A stretch of DNA of 54,975 nucleotides from Actinomycetota bacterium (GTDB lineage Bacteria > Actinomycetota > Geothermincolia > Geothermincolales > RBG-13-55-18): assembly GCA_013178005.1 (NCBI GenBank), contig JABLXL010000056.1, positions 1 to 54,975 of the forward strand. Direction: 5' to 3'. Within the stretch, counting starts at the first letter, position 1. The number at the start of each line of letters is the position of its first letter. The translations under genes were made by a program, and so were the position numbers. Shown piece by piece: positions 1 to 9,046 of this stretch. The notes beneath the pieces were generated by a model, which worked only from the letters and a program-made list of their open reading frames with translations, was not told the DNA's origin and did no database searches.

Positions 1-307
1 CGGGCACATCGAGGTTGATGGGGTCGGCCGAGGTGCCGGGCGGGAGCTGGAAGGAGAGGGTCACCTTGGCGTCCTCATCCCCTGGGTTCTGCACCAGCAC
101 CCAGGTGTCGAACTCGCCTCCGGTGTATCCCTCGGCGAGGTACCATACCTGGCCGGGTTGTACGTCTTCCTGATCTACTTGGGCCGCAAATGACTCGTGC
201 TTTGTCGGAAAACCAAGCGAACTTCCAAGCGGAAAAAAAGAAATCAATAGAACAAGGGAGACAAAATAGATGAAAGCGGATGAAAATGGTCTTCTACATG
301 CACACAT
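1..307 (-). CDS. Secreted protein with WYLAEG/VLVQNP repeat module, C-terminus outside window
   Basis: The reading frame opens at an ATG at 307 and runs leftward off the window, giving about 102 residues. The first ~40 residues look like a signal peptide: a basic start (MCACRRPF) is followed by a hydrophobic run (IYFVSLVLLISFF) and a small-residue end before FAA. From about residue 57 comes WYLAEGYTGGEFDTWVLVQ, the start of the ~106-residue module found 16 more times in this window. A GGGGGTGA tract lies just upstream of the ATG. The module resembles what I recall as actinobacterial DUF5719-type repeats, but that name is tentative. Its function is unknown; export and a surface role are inferred. 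Its 5' region is markedly AT-rich compared with its neighbours. Confidence 0.7.
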   Translation of the reverse strand, partial: MCACRRPFSSAFIYFVSLVLLISFFPLGSSLGFPTKHESFAAQVDQEDVQPGQVWYLAEGYTGGEFDTWVLVQNPGDEDAKVTLSFQLPPGTSADPINLDVP

Positions 308-383
308 AGCATCACCCCCATTGTTTCTTAATGTTGATAAAGATGATTGCTCTATCCCATAATTACCCATATGACTAACGGAA

Positions 384-412
384 AAGCTAACAAAAAGAAT
401 TGTATAAGTCAA
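384..412 (-). promoter_or_regulatory. Possible sigma70-type promoter for the left-edge gene
   Basis: Reading on the minus strand, TTGACT (412-407) is followed after 17 bases by TAGCTT (389-384), in an AT-rich stretch about 80 bases upstream of the ATG at 307. The -35 match is good and the -10 match weak. Confidence 0.3.
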
Positions 413-418
413 CAACCA

Positions 419-1495
419 TCAGCCTGCTATCGACTGGGATAACCTACGCAACGCTTCCTCGCGCTCGCGGATTCCACACTGCGAGCGCTTTATCGCGGCC
501 TCCATGATCTCGATGGAGCGATCGTAGGTTTCCTTGTCCACGGGGTAGGGATACCCGTCCTTCCCGCCATGGGCGAAGCTGAAACGAGCGGGGTCCTCCC
601 AGCTCAGGGAGGTGCCGTGCACCAGCTCGGAGATCAAGGCCAGGGCGCGCAGGGTCTTGGCGCCCACTCCGGGCATACCCAATAAGGTGGCGAAATCCTC
701 CGGCTGCCTCTCGTAGGTCTTGAGAAGGACTTTCTCAACCGAGGCAGGGCTAAGATGCTCCAGGAAGAGTTGGTGCCTGCGCGGCAGCTCCAGGTTCTTC
801 AGGCTTTGGAGTTGAGAGGCCATCTTATCCGGTTTTTCCCGGGAAAGCCCAACCATGGCTTCCCTGGTTTCCGCTGAACCGGTAGCAACAAGGTTCAGGG
901 CGACTCCCCGCCTCTCGGCGCAAATGGCGGCGTGCGGCTCCTCAACGAAGTCGCGCAGGCCTCTGGATACCCAGTGATATCGCCTCGCGTAACCGTTGCC
1001 CTCGTTCATCCCCTGCTGCACCACGGCCCATTCGCCCTTGTCGGTGAACAGGAAAAAATGATGGTATATCTGGTAGCCGTCCTGCAATGCGTTGTTGTCC
1101 ACCTTGGCCACCAAGCGGCTGGCGCGCACCAGGGTATCCGCGCCTTCCAGCCCGATGTTATACGCCTGCTCCTCTATCTCGCCGGGGGTACGCCGCGAGG
1201 CCGCGCCCTTGCCACCGGCAGCAAATATTCCCAGTTCGGACCGACCTTTCAATGCTTCCTTAACCGCCCCACAGGTGGTGGTGGTCACCCCCGAGCTGTG
1301 CCAGTCGAAACCCAAGACGCACCCGAAGGACTGGAACCAGAACGGGTCCGAGAACCGGTATACCGTCTCGTCCTGTCCCAACTCCTCGGCCATATAAGTT
1401 ATAATTGCGCCCGCGAGGCGCGTCATGCGCTCGAACAGCCACCTTGGCGCCCTGCCCCCATGCAGTGGGAGCGTAGCCGTACCCGTCCTGCGCAA
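419..1495 (-). CDS. DUF763 domain-containing protein
   Basis: This protein of 358 residues begins with the RRTGTATLPLHGGRAPRWLF block, which I recognise as the N-terminal hallmark of DUF763 proteins of archaea and thermophilic or anaerobic bacteria. A helix-hairpin-helix-like stretch near residues 255-275 (LLGMPGVGAKTLRALALI) suggests nucleic-acid binding, but the biochemical role of the family is not established. I chose the TTG at 1495 because GGAGGTGATC lies seven bases upstream. A TTG five codons further out (1510) overlaps that same Shine-Dalgarno and is less likely. The length fits the family. The gene is divergent from the downstream lipoprotein gene and is not in an obvious operon. 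Confidence 0.85.
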   Translation of the reverse strand: MRRTGTATLPLHGGRAPRWLFERMTRLAGAIITYMAEELGQDETVYRFSDPFWFQSFGCVLGFDWHSSGVTTTTCGAVKEALKGRSELGIFAAGGKGAASRRTPGEIEEQAYNIGLEGADTLVRASRLVAKVDNNALQDGYQIYHHFFLFTDKGEWAVVQQGMNEGNGYARRYHWVSRGLRDFVEEPHAAICAERRGVALNLVATGSAETREAMVGLSREKPDKMASQLQSLKNLELPRRHQLFLEHLSPASVEKVLLKTYERQPEDFATLLGMPGVGAKTLRALALISELVHGTSLSWEDPARFSFAHGGKDGYPYPVDKETYDRSIEIMEAAIKRSQCGIREREEALRRLSQSIAG

Positions 1496-1786
1496 AACGA
1501 TCACCTCCAATTCTTAAACTACCACGCCTTGACGACAGACATCGCACGACAGGGTCAACCGAAGACCCGACGACCTTCCCGCCGCGGCCGGGGTCAGCCG
1601 ATAACCCTTGAGTCCTTGCGTTAAGGGTTTGGCCTGTCATCGACGTTCTGGTATGAGGAGTTGGAGGTGGTCGTGGTGGTGCAGTAGTAGCAATAATAAT
1701 GATAAGCCCGACCACGGCACGAAACCAAATGGGCCCTGGGACAGAAGCGTTAAGAACGAAAAGCGAAGTGGAAAGAATGAATAAAT

Positions 1787-3148
1787 ATGGTAAGAGGAAC
1801 CCTTGATGCGCTTCGAAGACTCAAGGCGTCCCATATGCCTGTCACTTCGTCCTCGCGTTTAAATCTTTTCCCGGGCGGCCTTGAGAGAATTCCCTTGAGG
1901 GCGATCGGTGCCGCCCTGTCCTCCATCGCTCTATTGGCGCTTTTCGCGGGAGGATGCGGAAAAAGCGCGGCGCCATCATGGGAAGAGACCGACGGCAGTG
2001 AACCGTCAAGCCTTACCGCAATAGGGGAGGGCGCTTTTCCCAGGTTCTCTCCCGATGGCAACACCATCGCCTTCACGTTGTGCCTCGATGATCCCGAGGA
2101 TCCCTCCGGCGTTACCTACGAGATATTCACCATGAGGCCTGACGGCACCGACCTCAAGTGCCTGACCCGCGACAAGCCGGAACTCTCCGGCACGCGCTGG
2201 AAAGGCCAGCCATACTGGCACCCCAGCGGCGAATACATCGCCTTCACGGCGGAGAATGCTTCTTTGAATCGCGCTGGCACCGGCACGGCGTCAAGGCCCG
2301 GCCTGGGGCGCGGACACGATGTCTGGATTATGACCAGCGACGGAGGGAAATTCTGGCGGCTGACGGACTACCCTGAGAACTGGGGAGTGATCAGGCCTTG
2401 CTTTTCGCGTGACGGCGGACTGATCTGCTGGAACGAGGAGTACTCGATGGAGAAGTACCCCCAAGGCCTTCCGGGCGACCCTGACGACGACCCTCTCGCG
2501 CCCGGGCGGCAAGGCCATCCCGGTTCATACTGGAGCTTGGAGAGTTTCCGGTACCGTAAGGGCGAAGAGCTCGGGGCCTGGAGATTCAGGATAGCGGATT
2601 TCTCGTTGGAGGACGGGGAGCCGGTCTTGTCCAACTCAAGGACTGTCGAGCTTCCCCAAGGCTACACCCTTATCGAGGGAGCCGGCTTCGCTCCCTCGGG
2701 GAACCAGCTTATCTGCAGCTGCGCCGACCTCTCGGAAACGGGCGGCAGGGGCATATGGGGCGACATTTACGTGATCGACCTATCGGGCGATATATCGCAA
2801 CGATTGACCGACACCCCCTTCATCCACGACGAGAACCCCGAGTACTCTCCGGACGGATCCATGATATTGTGGAACGCCTCGCAGGGCGACCCCGGCGAGG
2901 GCGAGGATTTATGGATAATGGGGACCGATGGAGGGAACAAAACCAGGTTGACCCATTTCTCCGAGCCCGGATACGCGGAATACGATCCGAATGGTCGCCA
3001 GATAACCGAGTCCTCATGGAGTCCCGATGGGGAACGCGTCGTATTCGGGCACGTGAGCTCCCCGGAGAGGGCGGGCATCCGCCTCCCCTCCACCCTTTAC
3101 CTCCTCCAAATGGGGTCGTATCTTGAATTTTTCCTCGCTCCGCTTTAA
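1787..3148 (+). CDS. TolB/PD40-type beta-propeller lipoprotein
   Basis: This is a predicted exported lipoprotein: LLALFAGGC gives a lipobox with Cys near residue 57. The N-region before it is unusually long, so the true start may be an internal ATG (1835) or a TTG closer to the hydrophobic stretch. The rest is built of WD40-like PD40 strands (FPRFSPDGNTIAFT, YWHPSGEYIAFT, NPEYSPDGSMILWN, SSWSPDGERVVFGH), as in TolB and DPP-IV-type propellers. DxGNK- and DGGKFW-like blade ends are visible. The last ~13 codons (from MGSYLEFF) are encoded by a copy of the dispersed GGGGTCGTATCTTGA repeat, so the native C-terminus appears to have been replaced. Its role, perhaps binding of protein or glycan at the envelope, is inferred. 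Confidence 0.75.
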   Translation: MVRGTLDALRRLKASHMPVTSSSRLNLFPGGLERIPLRAIGAALSSIALLALFAGGCGKSAAPSWEETDGSEPSSLTAIGEGAFPRFSPDGNTIAFTLCLDDPEDPSGVTYEIFTMRPDGTDLKCLTRDKPELSGTRWKGQPYWHPSGEYIAFTAENASLNRAGTGTASRPGLGRGHDVWIMTSDGGKFWRLTDYPENWGVIRPCFSRDGGLICWNEEYSMEKYPQGLPGDPDDDPLAPGRQGHPGSYWSLESFRYRKGEELGAWRFRIADFSLEDGEPVLSNSRTVELPQGYTLIEGAGFAPSGNQLICSCADLSETGGRGIWGDIYVIDLSGDISQRLTDTPFIHDENPEYSPDGSMILWNASQGDPGEGEDLWIMGTDGGNKTRLTHFSEPGYAEYDPNGRQITESSWSPDGERVVFGHVSSPERAGIRLPSTLYLLQMGSYLEFFLAPL

Positions 3149-3466
3149 GTGCTTAGCGTTCTAATGTTGTCGAGCATTCCAATGGGGTTGTTTTTTGACT
3201 TTTCGCTCGTTTTTTCTTGAAACGATAGTGCATTGGCTGTTGGCCGTGGAGCATGGCCCTAATGCCCTTAACATAATGTAAACGGCGCCCGACCGCATTG
3301 GTACCCGGGGAAAATGAATCTCTCTTCATGCAACCAAAGCAAGGAAAAAATCAAGATACGACCCCATAGGGGAGCAAGATACGACCCCATGGGGCGACCC
3401 TATAGGGGAGCAAAGCGAGGAAAAATTCAAGATACGACCCCGTTAGGGGACGACCCCGTTAGGGGA
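3112..3466. repeat. Cluster of GGGGTCGTATCTTGA dispersed repeats between convergent genes
   Basis: The 15-mer GGGGTCGTATCTTGA lies on the plus strand at 3112-3126, and its reverse complement occurs at 3351-3365, 3374-3388 (one mismatch at the end) and 3427-3441. Most copies are followed on their own strand by a TTTTTCCTCGC-like tail, and CCCCTAACGGGG-type flanks recur at 3441-3466. The copies face each other across about 220 bp of unrecognised sequence. The outer copies overlap the stop codons of both convergent genes. No transposase lies inside. Confidence 0.75.
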
Positions 3467-6400
3467 TGAGGTGGGTGGTGCTGTTGGCGCCCACCGCGAG
3501 GGCGGACGCCCCCATGGGAGCAAGTCCATAGAGGTCGGCGTACGCATTCGCGAGGCGGGACCAGGTGCGCCCGCCGTCCACGGTACGCAATATCACGCCG
3601 CCGTCTCCCACCGCCCAGGCGGTCCTGGAACTGATGGCACAGACCGCGCGCAGGGAGGAAGAAACCAGGAAACGCCCGGGAAGCGTCGCTGTTTCAACGG
3701 TGAGTTCCGCGCCTTGGCCGTCCTCGCCCCGACCGGCAGGACCAGGTACGGCTCCGCTTGATCCGTCAGCACTCCGGCCGGTGCCTGATCCGCCCGTATT
3801 CGAACCGGAAGCGCTCTTCGCTCCGGCTGAATCACAAACGCTATCCGAGCCTTCTTCGCCATTGCTCCCGGGTCCAACAGCAGGTCCGATCCCCTCGCCG
3901 GTAAGCTCTCCCGATGAAGTCATGCCCCGTGCATTATGCAAGCCTGAAGCTCCTACCTCTCGTGAGACCTCGCCGCGCGGCGCCGCGTCATCGGAGGTAT
4001 CCTGCGTATCGCCGGTCTTTTCGCCACTTCCCCTAGCTTCCGCACCGTTTTGCGCCGCGCCTTCCTTGCCGTCATTCGTCCGATCGTCTTCAGGGCCTTT
4101 TTCCCCACCGGCACTCTCGCCGCCGGTAACGGACCCGCGTGAATGGTCTTGGGAGTCGCCGCCCTCGCCGAACCCGGTTTCATCCCCGGGCCGGACCACC
4201 GTCGCACCGGGAAGCAGTTCCCCCACGCCCAAGCCCGCGGGGCCTCCATCCGCGGCGCTCTCCAAACCGGCCTCGCCAACGCCGTCGGATAGCGCCTGGG
4301 GAATCCAGGTCAACCCCCCGTTGGTGGTGCCGAGAACCGTGCCGCCCTCGCCCACCGCCCAGGCGGTCGAGGCGTCCACGGCCGAAACCCCGAACAAATC
4401 CGCGCCCGTGCGCCCGTTCTGGCGCGTCCAGGTGGCGCCGCCATCGCCGGTCCTTAAAATCACGCCGCCCTCGCCCACCGCCCAGGCGTTCGATGCGTCC
4501 ACGGCCGAGACGCCGAAGAGGTCATTTCCGATTCCCGAACCCTGCCGGGTCCAGCTCTCGCCGCCGTCATCGGTGCGCATGATCGTCCCCTCGTCGCCCA
4601 CCGCCCAGGCTACTGAAGCCCCGGCGCAGGAGACCGCGCGCAGGGTGGCGGTGGCCCCGGTTGGATGTTGTTTCCAGTTCGCCCCCCCGTCCTCCGTCCA
4701 CAGGATGACCCCGCCCTCGCCCACCGCCCAGGCATGGCTCGCGTCCGCGGCCGCCACGCCGTACAGCCACAGCGATATCCCCGTTTCCTGCCGTTTCCAG
4801 GTCGCGCCGCCGTCCGTGGAGCGCAGCACCGTGCCCCCCTCGCCCACCGCCCAGGCGGTTCCCCCCGCTACCGCAACCGCTCGTAAGGTGTATTGTCGCA
4901 CCACGAACCTCACCGGTTCCGAATCCCCTACGGGTGTATGCACGATTAGCGCGACCGGTCCCGCGAGGTCTAACGGCACCCTCATGACGATCCGGGTGTC
5001 CGACCAGTAGTCATAGGTGGCCGGCTTCCTTCCCCCCAGGGAAACGTAGTTCTCGGGCCCCTCGCGTGCGCCGAACCCGGAGCCGGTTATCTCGATTTGA
5101 GCCCCCGGCGCGCCGTTGGGCGGATTTACGGAGAGCACAGATGGCGGGACCAGGACGGTTAAGTACACCGCGTTGGAGGCCGCCACCTGCGTGACCACCG
5201 AGACCTTGACCTTGCCCGCCGCCCCCCTCGGCACCTTGGCCACGATGAGCTCGTTGGACCAACTCACGTACTCCTGCGCCTTCACCGTTCCAAAGGAGAC
5301 AAAGGAGGCGCCGCGACCGGCCCCGAATCCCGAGCCGTAGATGGACACCTCCTCCCCGACTCTGGCCGTTTTCCGGTCGATTAAGTCGATGTTCGGCTTG
5401 ACCGCCACCGGCAGCGGGGGCGGGCTCTTGCTCACCTTCACGCTGACGGGGTTGGAGGTCCCGGAGGCGGTTACCACCTTCACCTCCGCGTTCTCCGGCG
5501 CGTTGCCGGGCACCGTCAACCTGATGAGGTTATTGGTCCAGAAATCGAAGGCGGTGACCTTGACCGTCCCGACCATCACGTAAGATTCCCCACGGCTGGC
5601 CCCAAAAGAGGCGCCCGATATAGTGAGCGGTTTGCCCGCCCTGCAATAGCGCGGGCTGGCTCCGTCAATTCTGGGAATTATCACCAGCTTGAGCGCGCGC
5701 GAAGAGCCGGTTGGCGTGATCACGGAGACCTCCTCCAGGGGCGGGGCCTCCGCGGGAACCTGCACCTTGATCAGCCTGTCCCCCCAGGACCGGTAATCCG
5801 TCGCCCTGGCCTTCCCGAAAAGGACACCGCTTGACGCGCCGTCGCCGAAGGCAAGCCCGCTGAGGGTTATGGTGCCCCCGGCGGTGACGGTGGTGGGGCT
5901 CAGGGCGTCGAGGCGCGGTATATCCCGGAAATGGAGCACGGTCCCCAGCGCGCCCACCGCCCAGGCGGTACCCGTTCGGGGAGCCGCCACCCCGCGCAAA
6001 GCGTTCGCGGTGCCGGTTTCCATGTATTTCCATGTCCTGCCGCCATCGTCGGTGCGGACCACCAACCCTCCCTTGCCCGTGATCCACGCGCCGTCCCCAC
6101 CCGTAGCGGCCACGCCGGTGAGGTCGGCAGTGATGCCCTTGGTCAATGCGCGCCAGGTGCGCCCCCCGTCGGTGGTGCGCAACACCGTCCCCTCCGCGCC
6201 CACCGCCCAGGCGGTGTCGGCGTCCACCCCGGAAACGGCGGTGAGGTCGGCGGAGGTCCCCGATTCCTGGAGTGTCCAGGATTCTCCCTTATCGCCGGTC
6301 TTGACGATAACCCCCCCGCGCCCCACCGCCCAGGCGGTGTCGCCGCTCGCGGCATAGACGCCGAGCAGGTCTCCGGCCTCGCCGCAGTCCCTGCGCAACC

Positions 6401-7853
6401 ATACCTGTCCCCCGTCGTCGCTGCGGATCACCGTGCCCTTGCGCCCTACCGCCCAGAGGACATCACCCGCGCAGGAGACGTCGTGGAGGTCATAGGACGC
6501 TCGCGAGGGCTGCTCTTCCCAGCTCCTGCCGGCGTCCCTGGTATGCAACACCAGGCCGTCCTTCCCCACTGCCCAGGCGTGGTCCTCGTCCGCCGCGGCT
6601 ATACCGAAGAGGTCCTTTGCCGTCCCGGCATAGAGGGCGTCCCATGTGAATCCGCCGTTTTGCGTCCTCAACACCGCGCCCGACTCCCCCGCCGCCCAGG
6701 CGTGGTCGGCCGAGGTGGCGCAAGCGTCATAAAGCCCACGCCCGTCCCCTATATACTGGGGGATCCAGGTGTCCCCGCCGTCGTAAGTGCGGAGCACGAC
6801 GCCGTTCTCCCCCACCGCCCAGGCGTTGTCCGCGTCGGCCGCGTAAATGGAAAGGAGGTTATTGCGGGTGCCGGATTCCTGGGGAGACCAGGTGGCTCCG
6901 CCATCGGTGGTGCGGCGTATGAAGCCGCCGCTCCCCGTCGCCCAGGCCCTGCCGGCGTCCACGGCGTAAACGCTCGAGAGCGGCGCTTTGACTCCTGCCT
7001 CCTGGGTGCGCCAGGTGGCGCCGCCGTCCTCGGTCTTGACGATCACCCCGGTCTCCCCCGCCGCCCAGGCGATTCCAGGGGCTGGCAGGTTGATGGCCTT
7101 GAGGTGGTCCCCGGTGCCGGTGGCCAGCAGGCGCCAGGTGGCGCCTCCGTCCTCCGTTACCACGACCGTGCCGTTCTCCCCCGCCGCCCAGGCGGTTTCC
7201 TCTCCCAGGGCCGCCACCGCGAAGAGGGCGCTTTTCACCCCGGGCTCGTAGCGCTCCCATGTCACCCCGCCGTCCAGGGTGCGCAATACCACCGGCCCCT
7301 CTCCCACTGCCCAGGCGGTGTTTTCGTCCACGGCCACGATGTCGAAAAGGTCCCTTCCCGTGCCTGCATCCAGCTTCTCCCAGGTGGCGCCGCCGTCCAC
7401 GGTGCGCAGCAACGCGCCTGAGCGGCCCGATGCCCACGCCACCCCGACTGAACCCGGAGGGGCGGACACGGCGAGCAGGTCATCCGTCACGCCGCTGGCC
7501 TGGGGAAGCCAGGTGGCGCCCCCGTCCACGGTGCGGAAGACGAAGCCGCCGTCGCACGCCACCCAGGCATGGTCGGGATCGGTACCGGAGACGTCATGGC
7601 AGGTGGTAGGCGAATATTCCCGCGTCTCGCTTTCCAATTGCGTGCGCAGTGCCTGCAGGGTGTGCGCCCGAGCTACCGCGTATCCGGAGGGAGGAAACAC
7701 CGAAAGGGCAGCGAGCAGAAACGCCGAGAGAAGGCACGCGAACACGGGGACAAGGGCGTGCCCCGCTGCCCGGCCCTTGGGCTTGGTATTTTTCGCCACC
7801 TTCACCGGCGCCGACCCTCTACGCTCTACCGCTTTTCCTCCCGCTTGCCGCAT
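3459..7853 (-). CDS. Large exported YCF48-like propeller protein with four TIG domains
   Basis: The 1464-residue product has a basic N-terminus and a hydrophobic segment (VFACLLSAFLLAALSVF, about residues 38-54) that fits a signal peptide. About 14 YCF48/BNR-like strands of the type AWAVGEGGTVLRTTDGGATW fill residues ~75-640. Four IPT/TIG-like domains follow (SPxxxxAGxxxxxxGxxFG at ~641-985), then five more YCF48-like strands to ~1190. Next come ~200 residues of Gly/Ser/Glu/Asp-rich low-complexity linker and a final strand. YCF48-like folds are propellers. Here the many repeats and TIG domains suggest a surface adhesin or scaffold; that is inference. The stop codon lies within a CCCCTAACGGGG unit of the neighbouring repeat cluster. 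No sortase motif or membrane anchor is visible at the C-terminus. Confidence 0.85.
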   Translation of the reverse strand: MRQAGGKAVERRGSAPVKVAKNTKPKGRAAGHALVPVFACLLSAFLLAALSVFPPSGYAVARAHTLQALRTQLESETREYSPTTCHDVSGTDPDHAWVACDGGFVFRTVDGGATWLPQASGVTDDLLAVSAPPGSVGVAWASGRSGALLRTVDGGATWEKLDAGTGRDLFDIVAVDENTAWAVGEGPVVLRTLDGGVTWERYEPGVKSALFAVAALGEETAWAAGENGTVVVTEDGGATWRLLATGTGDHLKAINLPAPGIAWAAGETGVIVKTEDGGATWRTQEAGVKAPLSSVYAVDAGRAWATGSGGFIRRTTDGGATWSPQESGTRNNLLSIYAADADNAWAVGENGVVLRTYDGGDTWIPQYIGDGRGLYDACATSADHAWAAGESGAVLRTQNGGFTWDALYAGTAKDLFGIAAADEDHAWAVGKDGLVLHTRDAGRSWEEQPSRASYDLHDVSCAGDVLWAVGRKGTVIRSDDGGQVWLRRDCGEAGDLLGVYAASGDTAWAVGRGGVIVKTGDKGESWTLQESGTSADLTAVSGVDADTAWAVGAEGTVLRTTDGGRTWRALTKGITADLTGVAATGGDGAWITGKGGLVVRTDDGGRTWKYMETGTANALRGVAAPRTGTAWAVGALGTVLHFRDIPRLDALSPTTVTAGGTITLSGLAFGDGASSGVLFGKARATDYRSWGDRLIKVQVPAEAPPLEEVSVITPTGSSRALKLVIIPRIDGASPRYCRAGKPLTISGASFGASRGESYVMVGTVKVTAFDFWTNNLIRLTVPGNAPENAEVKVVTASGTSNPVSVKVSKSPPPLPVAVKPNIDLIDRKTARVGEEVSIYGSGFGAGRGASFVSFGTVKAQEYVSWSNELIVAKVPRGAAGKVKVSVVTQVAASNAVYLTVLVPPSVLSVNPPNGAPGAQIEITGSGFGAREGPENYVSLGGRKPATYDYWSDTRIVMRVPLDLAGPVALIVHTPVGDSEPVRFVVRQYTLRAVAVAGGTAWAVGEGGTVLRSTDGGATWKRQETGISLWLYGVAAADASHAWAVGEGGVILWTEDGGANWKQHPTGATATLRAVSCAGASVAWAVGDEGTIMRTDDGGESWTRQGSGIGNDLFGVSAVDASNAWAVGEGGVILRTGDGGATWTRQNGRTGADLFGVSAVDASTAWAVGEGGTVLGTTNGGLTWIPQALSDGVGEAGLESAADGGPAGLGVGELLPGATVVRPGDETGFGEGGDSQDHSRGSVTGGESAGGEKGPEDDRTNDGKEGAAQNGAEARGSGEKTGDTQDTSDDAAPRGEVSREVGASGLHNARGMTSSGELTGEGIGPAVGPGSNGEEGSDSVCDSAGAKSASGSNTGGSGTGRSADGSSGAVPGPAGRGEDGQGAELTVETATLPGRFLVSSSLRAVCAISSRTAWAVGDGGVILRTVDGGRTWSRLANAYADLYGLAPMGASALAVGANSTTHLIP

Positions 7854-8545
7854 AGTTTATCCCAACGTTTTCCCCGTAAACCTTTTGCTAACCCATTATC
7901 TGGCTACTCGACCAACGGACCGCCATGATGGCCCACCCCGTATCGGCTCCTTCCCTGTTTTACCCGTATCGAACCCTTTATCCAACCGCCTTACGCCGCC
8001 AACAATAAGGATATTCTACAACACCCGCTACCGGCTTGACTTAGCTGGAAAAAGTCTGGTAGCATGCTCTGGGGTTGTTGGACGAGGGCACAAAACCACA
8101 ATGAGGCAGGTCGTCTGCAATTATTTGTGCCTTGAAGGTGCATTTGTAGGATTCGCTATGCGTGGAGGCGATTGAGCCGTTTATCATCGTCAAACAGCCA
8201 CCAAGGCAAGGGGGGGATGAACGTCATGGAACCCCTCAAAGAAGTATCAGGGATATGGAGTCATGGAACCCCTCCGGGAAGCATCGGGGATTCCAGGAGG
8301 CACCGGGGATTATAAATCGTGGAAATGCGTGGCGAGAAAGCGACCCCTCCGGATAAACGGAAAGGTGCGAGAAAAGACGCGGAAATGCTAGAAATAGAGA
8401 GATTCATGACGACCAGCGACATGGGCTTCGGGCTTTCTCCCACCCCCACCTCCAGCTGCGGGGCCGTGGACGGTGGCCTCATGGGAATGACGAGATTCCA
8501 TCGCATGGGAAGGAGTGGTTGAACCGGATAAGGCAAGGAGACGCG
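7854..8545. other. Intergenic region with one promoter-like site and a short tandem repeat
   Basis: This stretch lies between divergent genes. TTGACT at 8036-8041 and TAGCAT at 8060-8065 (18-base spacer) could drive the rightward lipoprotein with a long leader. From about 8222 to 8290 a degenerate repeat of roughly 36 bases occurs twice; the shared string is GTCATGGAACCCCTC. A 24-codon ORF at 8101-8175 has no RBS, and I do not call it. Confidence 0.4.
8036..8065 (+). promoter_or_regulatory. Possible sigma70-type promoter
   Basis: TTGACT and TAGCAT are separated by 18 bases. It points toward the lipoprotein gene at 8546, which would give a leader of about 470 bases. Confidence 0.35.
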
Positions 8546-9046
8546 ATGTCCAAACACCAGAAATCCGACAGGAACGCAAATAGGACCTACCGCATACACC
8601 TGGTTGCCTCCATTTTCGTGTTCTTGATGCTGCTTATATGCGTGGCCGCGATTTCCTGCGGGTCGAAAGACGCGAACGAGGCGAGCGAGGCCAACCCGCC
8701 CAGCCAGGAGGAGAACGCGCAGAGCCTGGGACGCATCATGGCGCACCGCAACCAGCTCGAGGGCGAGTTGAACGAACCGGTGGAGGCGGTGATCATGGGC
8801 GATATCGTGGCGGTGGCCGAGGCGGGTGAGGAGACCTGGGCGCTTGTCAAGGTGGCCGATTTCCGCACCACGAGCGTACCCCAGGGCACGCTTAAGGCGG
8901 CGCCCGGAAGCGAGCTCTCGGTCAGGCTGAGGATCAAGCAGGGCGAACAACCGCCGAGCGTGGGAGCCAAGGCGGAGATTAACGCCCTGGTTTCCAAGAG
9001 CATGGAGGGACCCGTGATCATTGGAAGGGCTTTCCGCTTGCTCTGA
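8546..9046 (+). CDS. Small putative lipoprotein of unknown function
   Basis: The product is 166 residues. After a basic N-terminus comes a hydrophobic stretch (HLVASIFVFLMLLICVAAISC) ending in an AISCGS lipobox-like site. An acidic linker (KDANEASEANPPSQEENAQ) follows, then a ~110-residue domain with alternating hydrophobic residues that could be a small beta-barrel. I do not recognise the family. The ATG at 8546 is preceded by AAGGAG five bases upstream; an earlier in-frame TTG at 8519 is possible but badly spaced. It stands alone between two large exported proteins. Confidence 0.6.
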   Translation: MSKHQKSDRNANRTYRIHLVASIFVFLMLLICVAAISCGSKDANEASEANPPSQEENAQSLGRIMAHRNQLEGELNEPVEAVIMGDIVAVAEAGEETWALVKVADFRTTSVPQGTLKAAPGSELSVRLRIKQGEQPPSVGAKAEINALVSKSMEGPVIIGRAFRLL

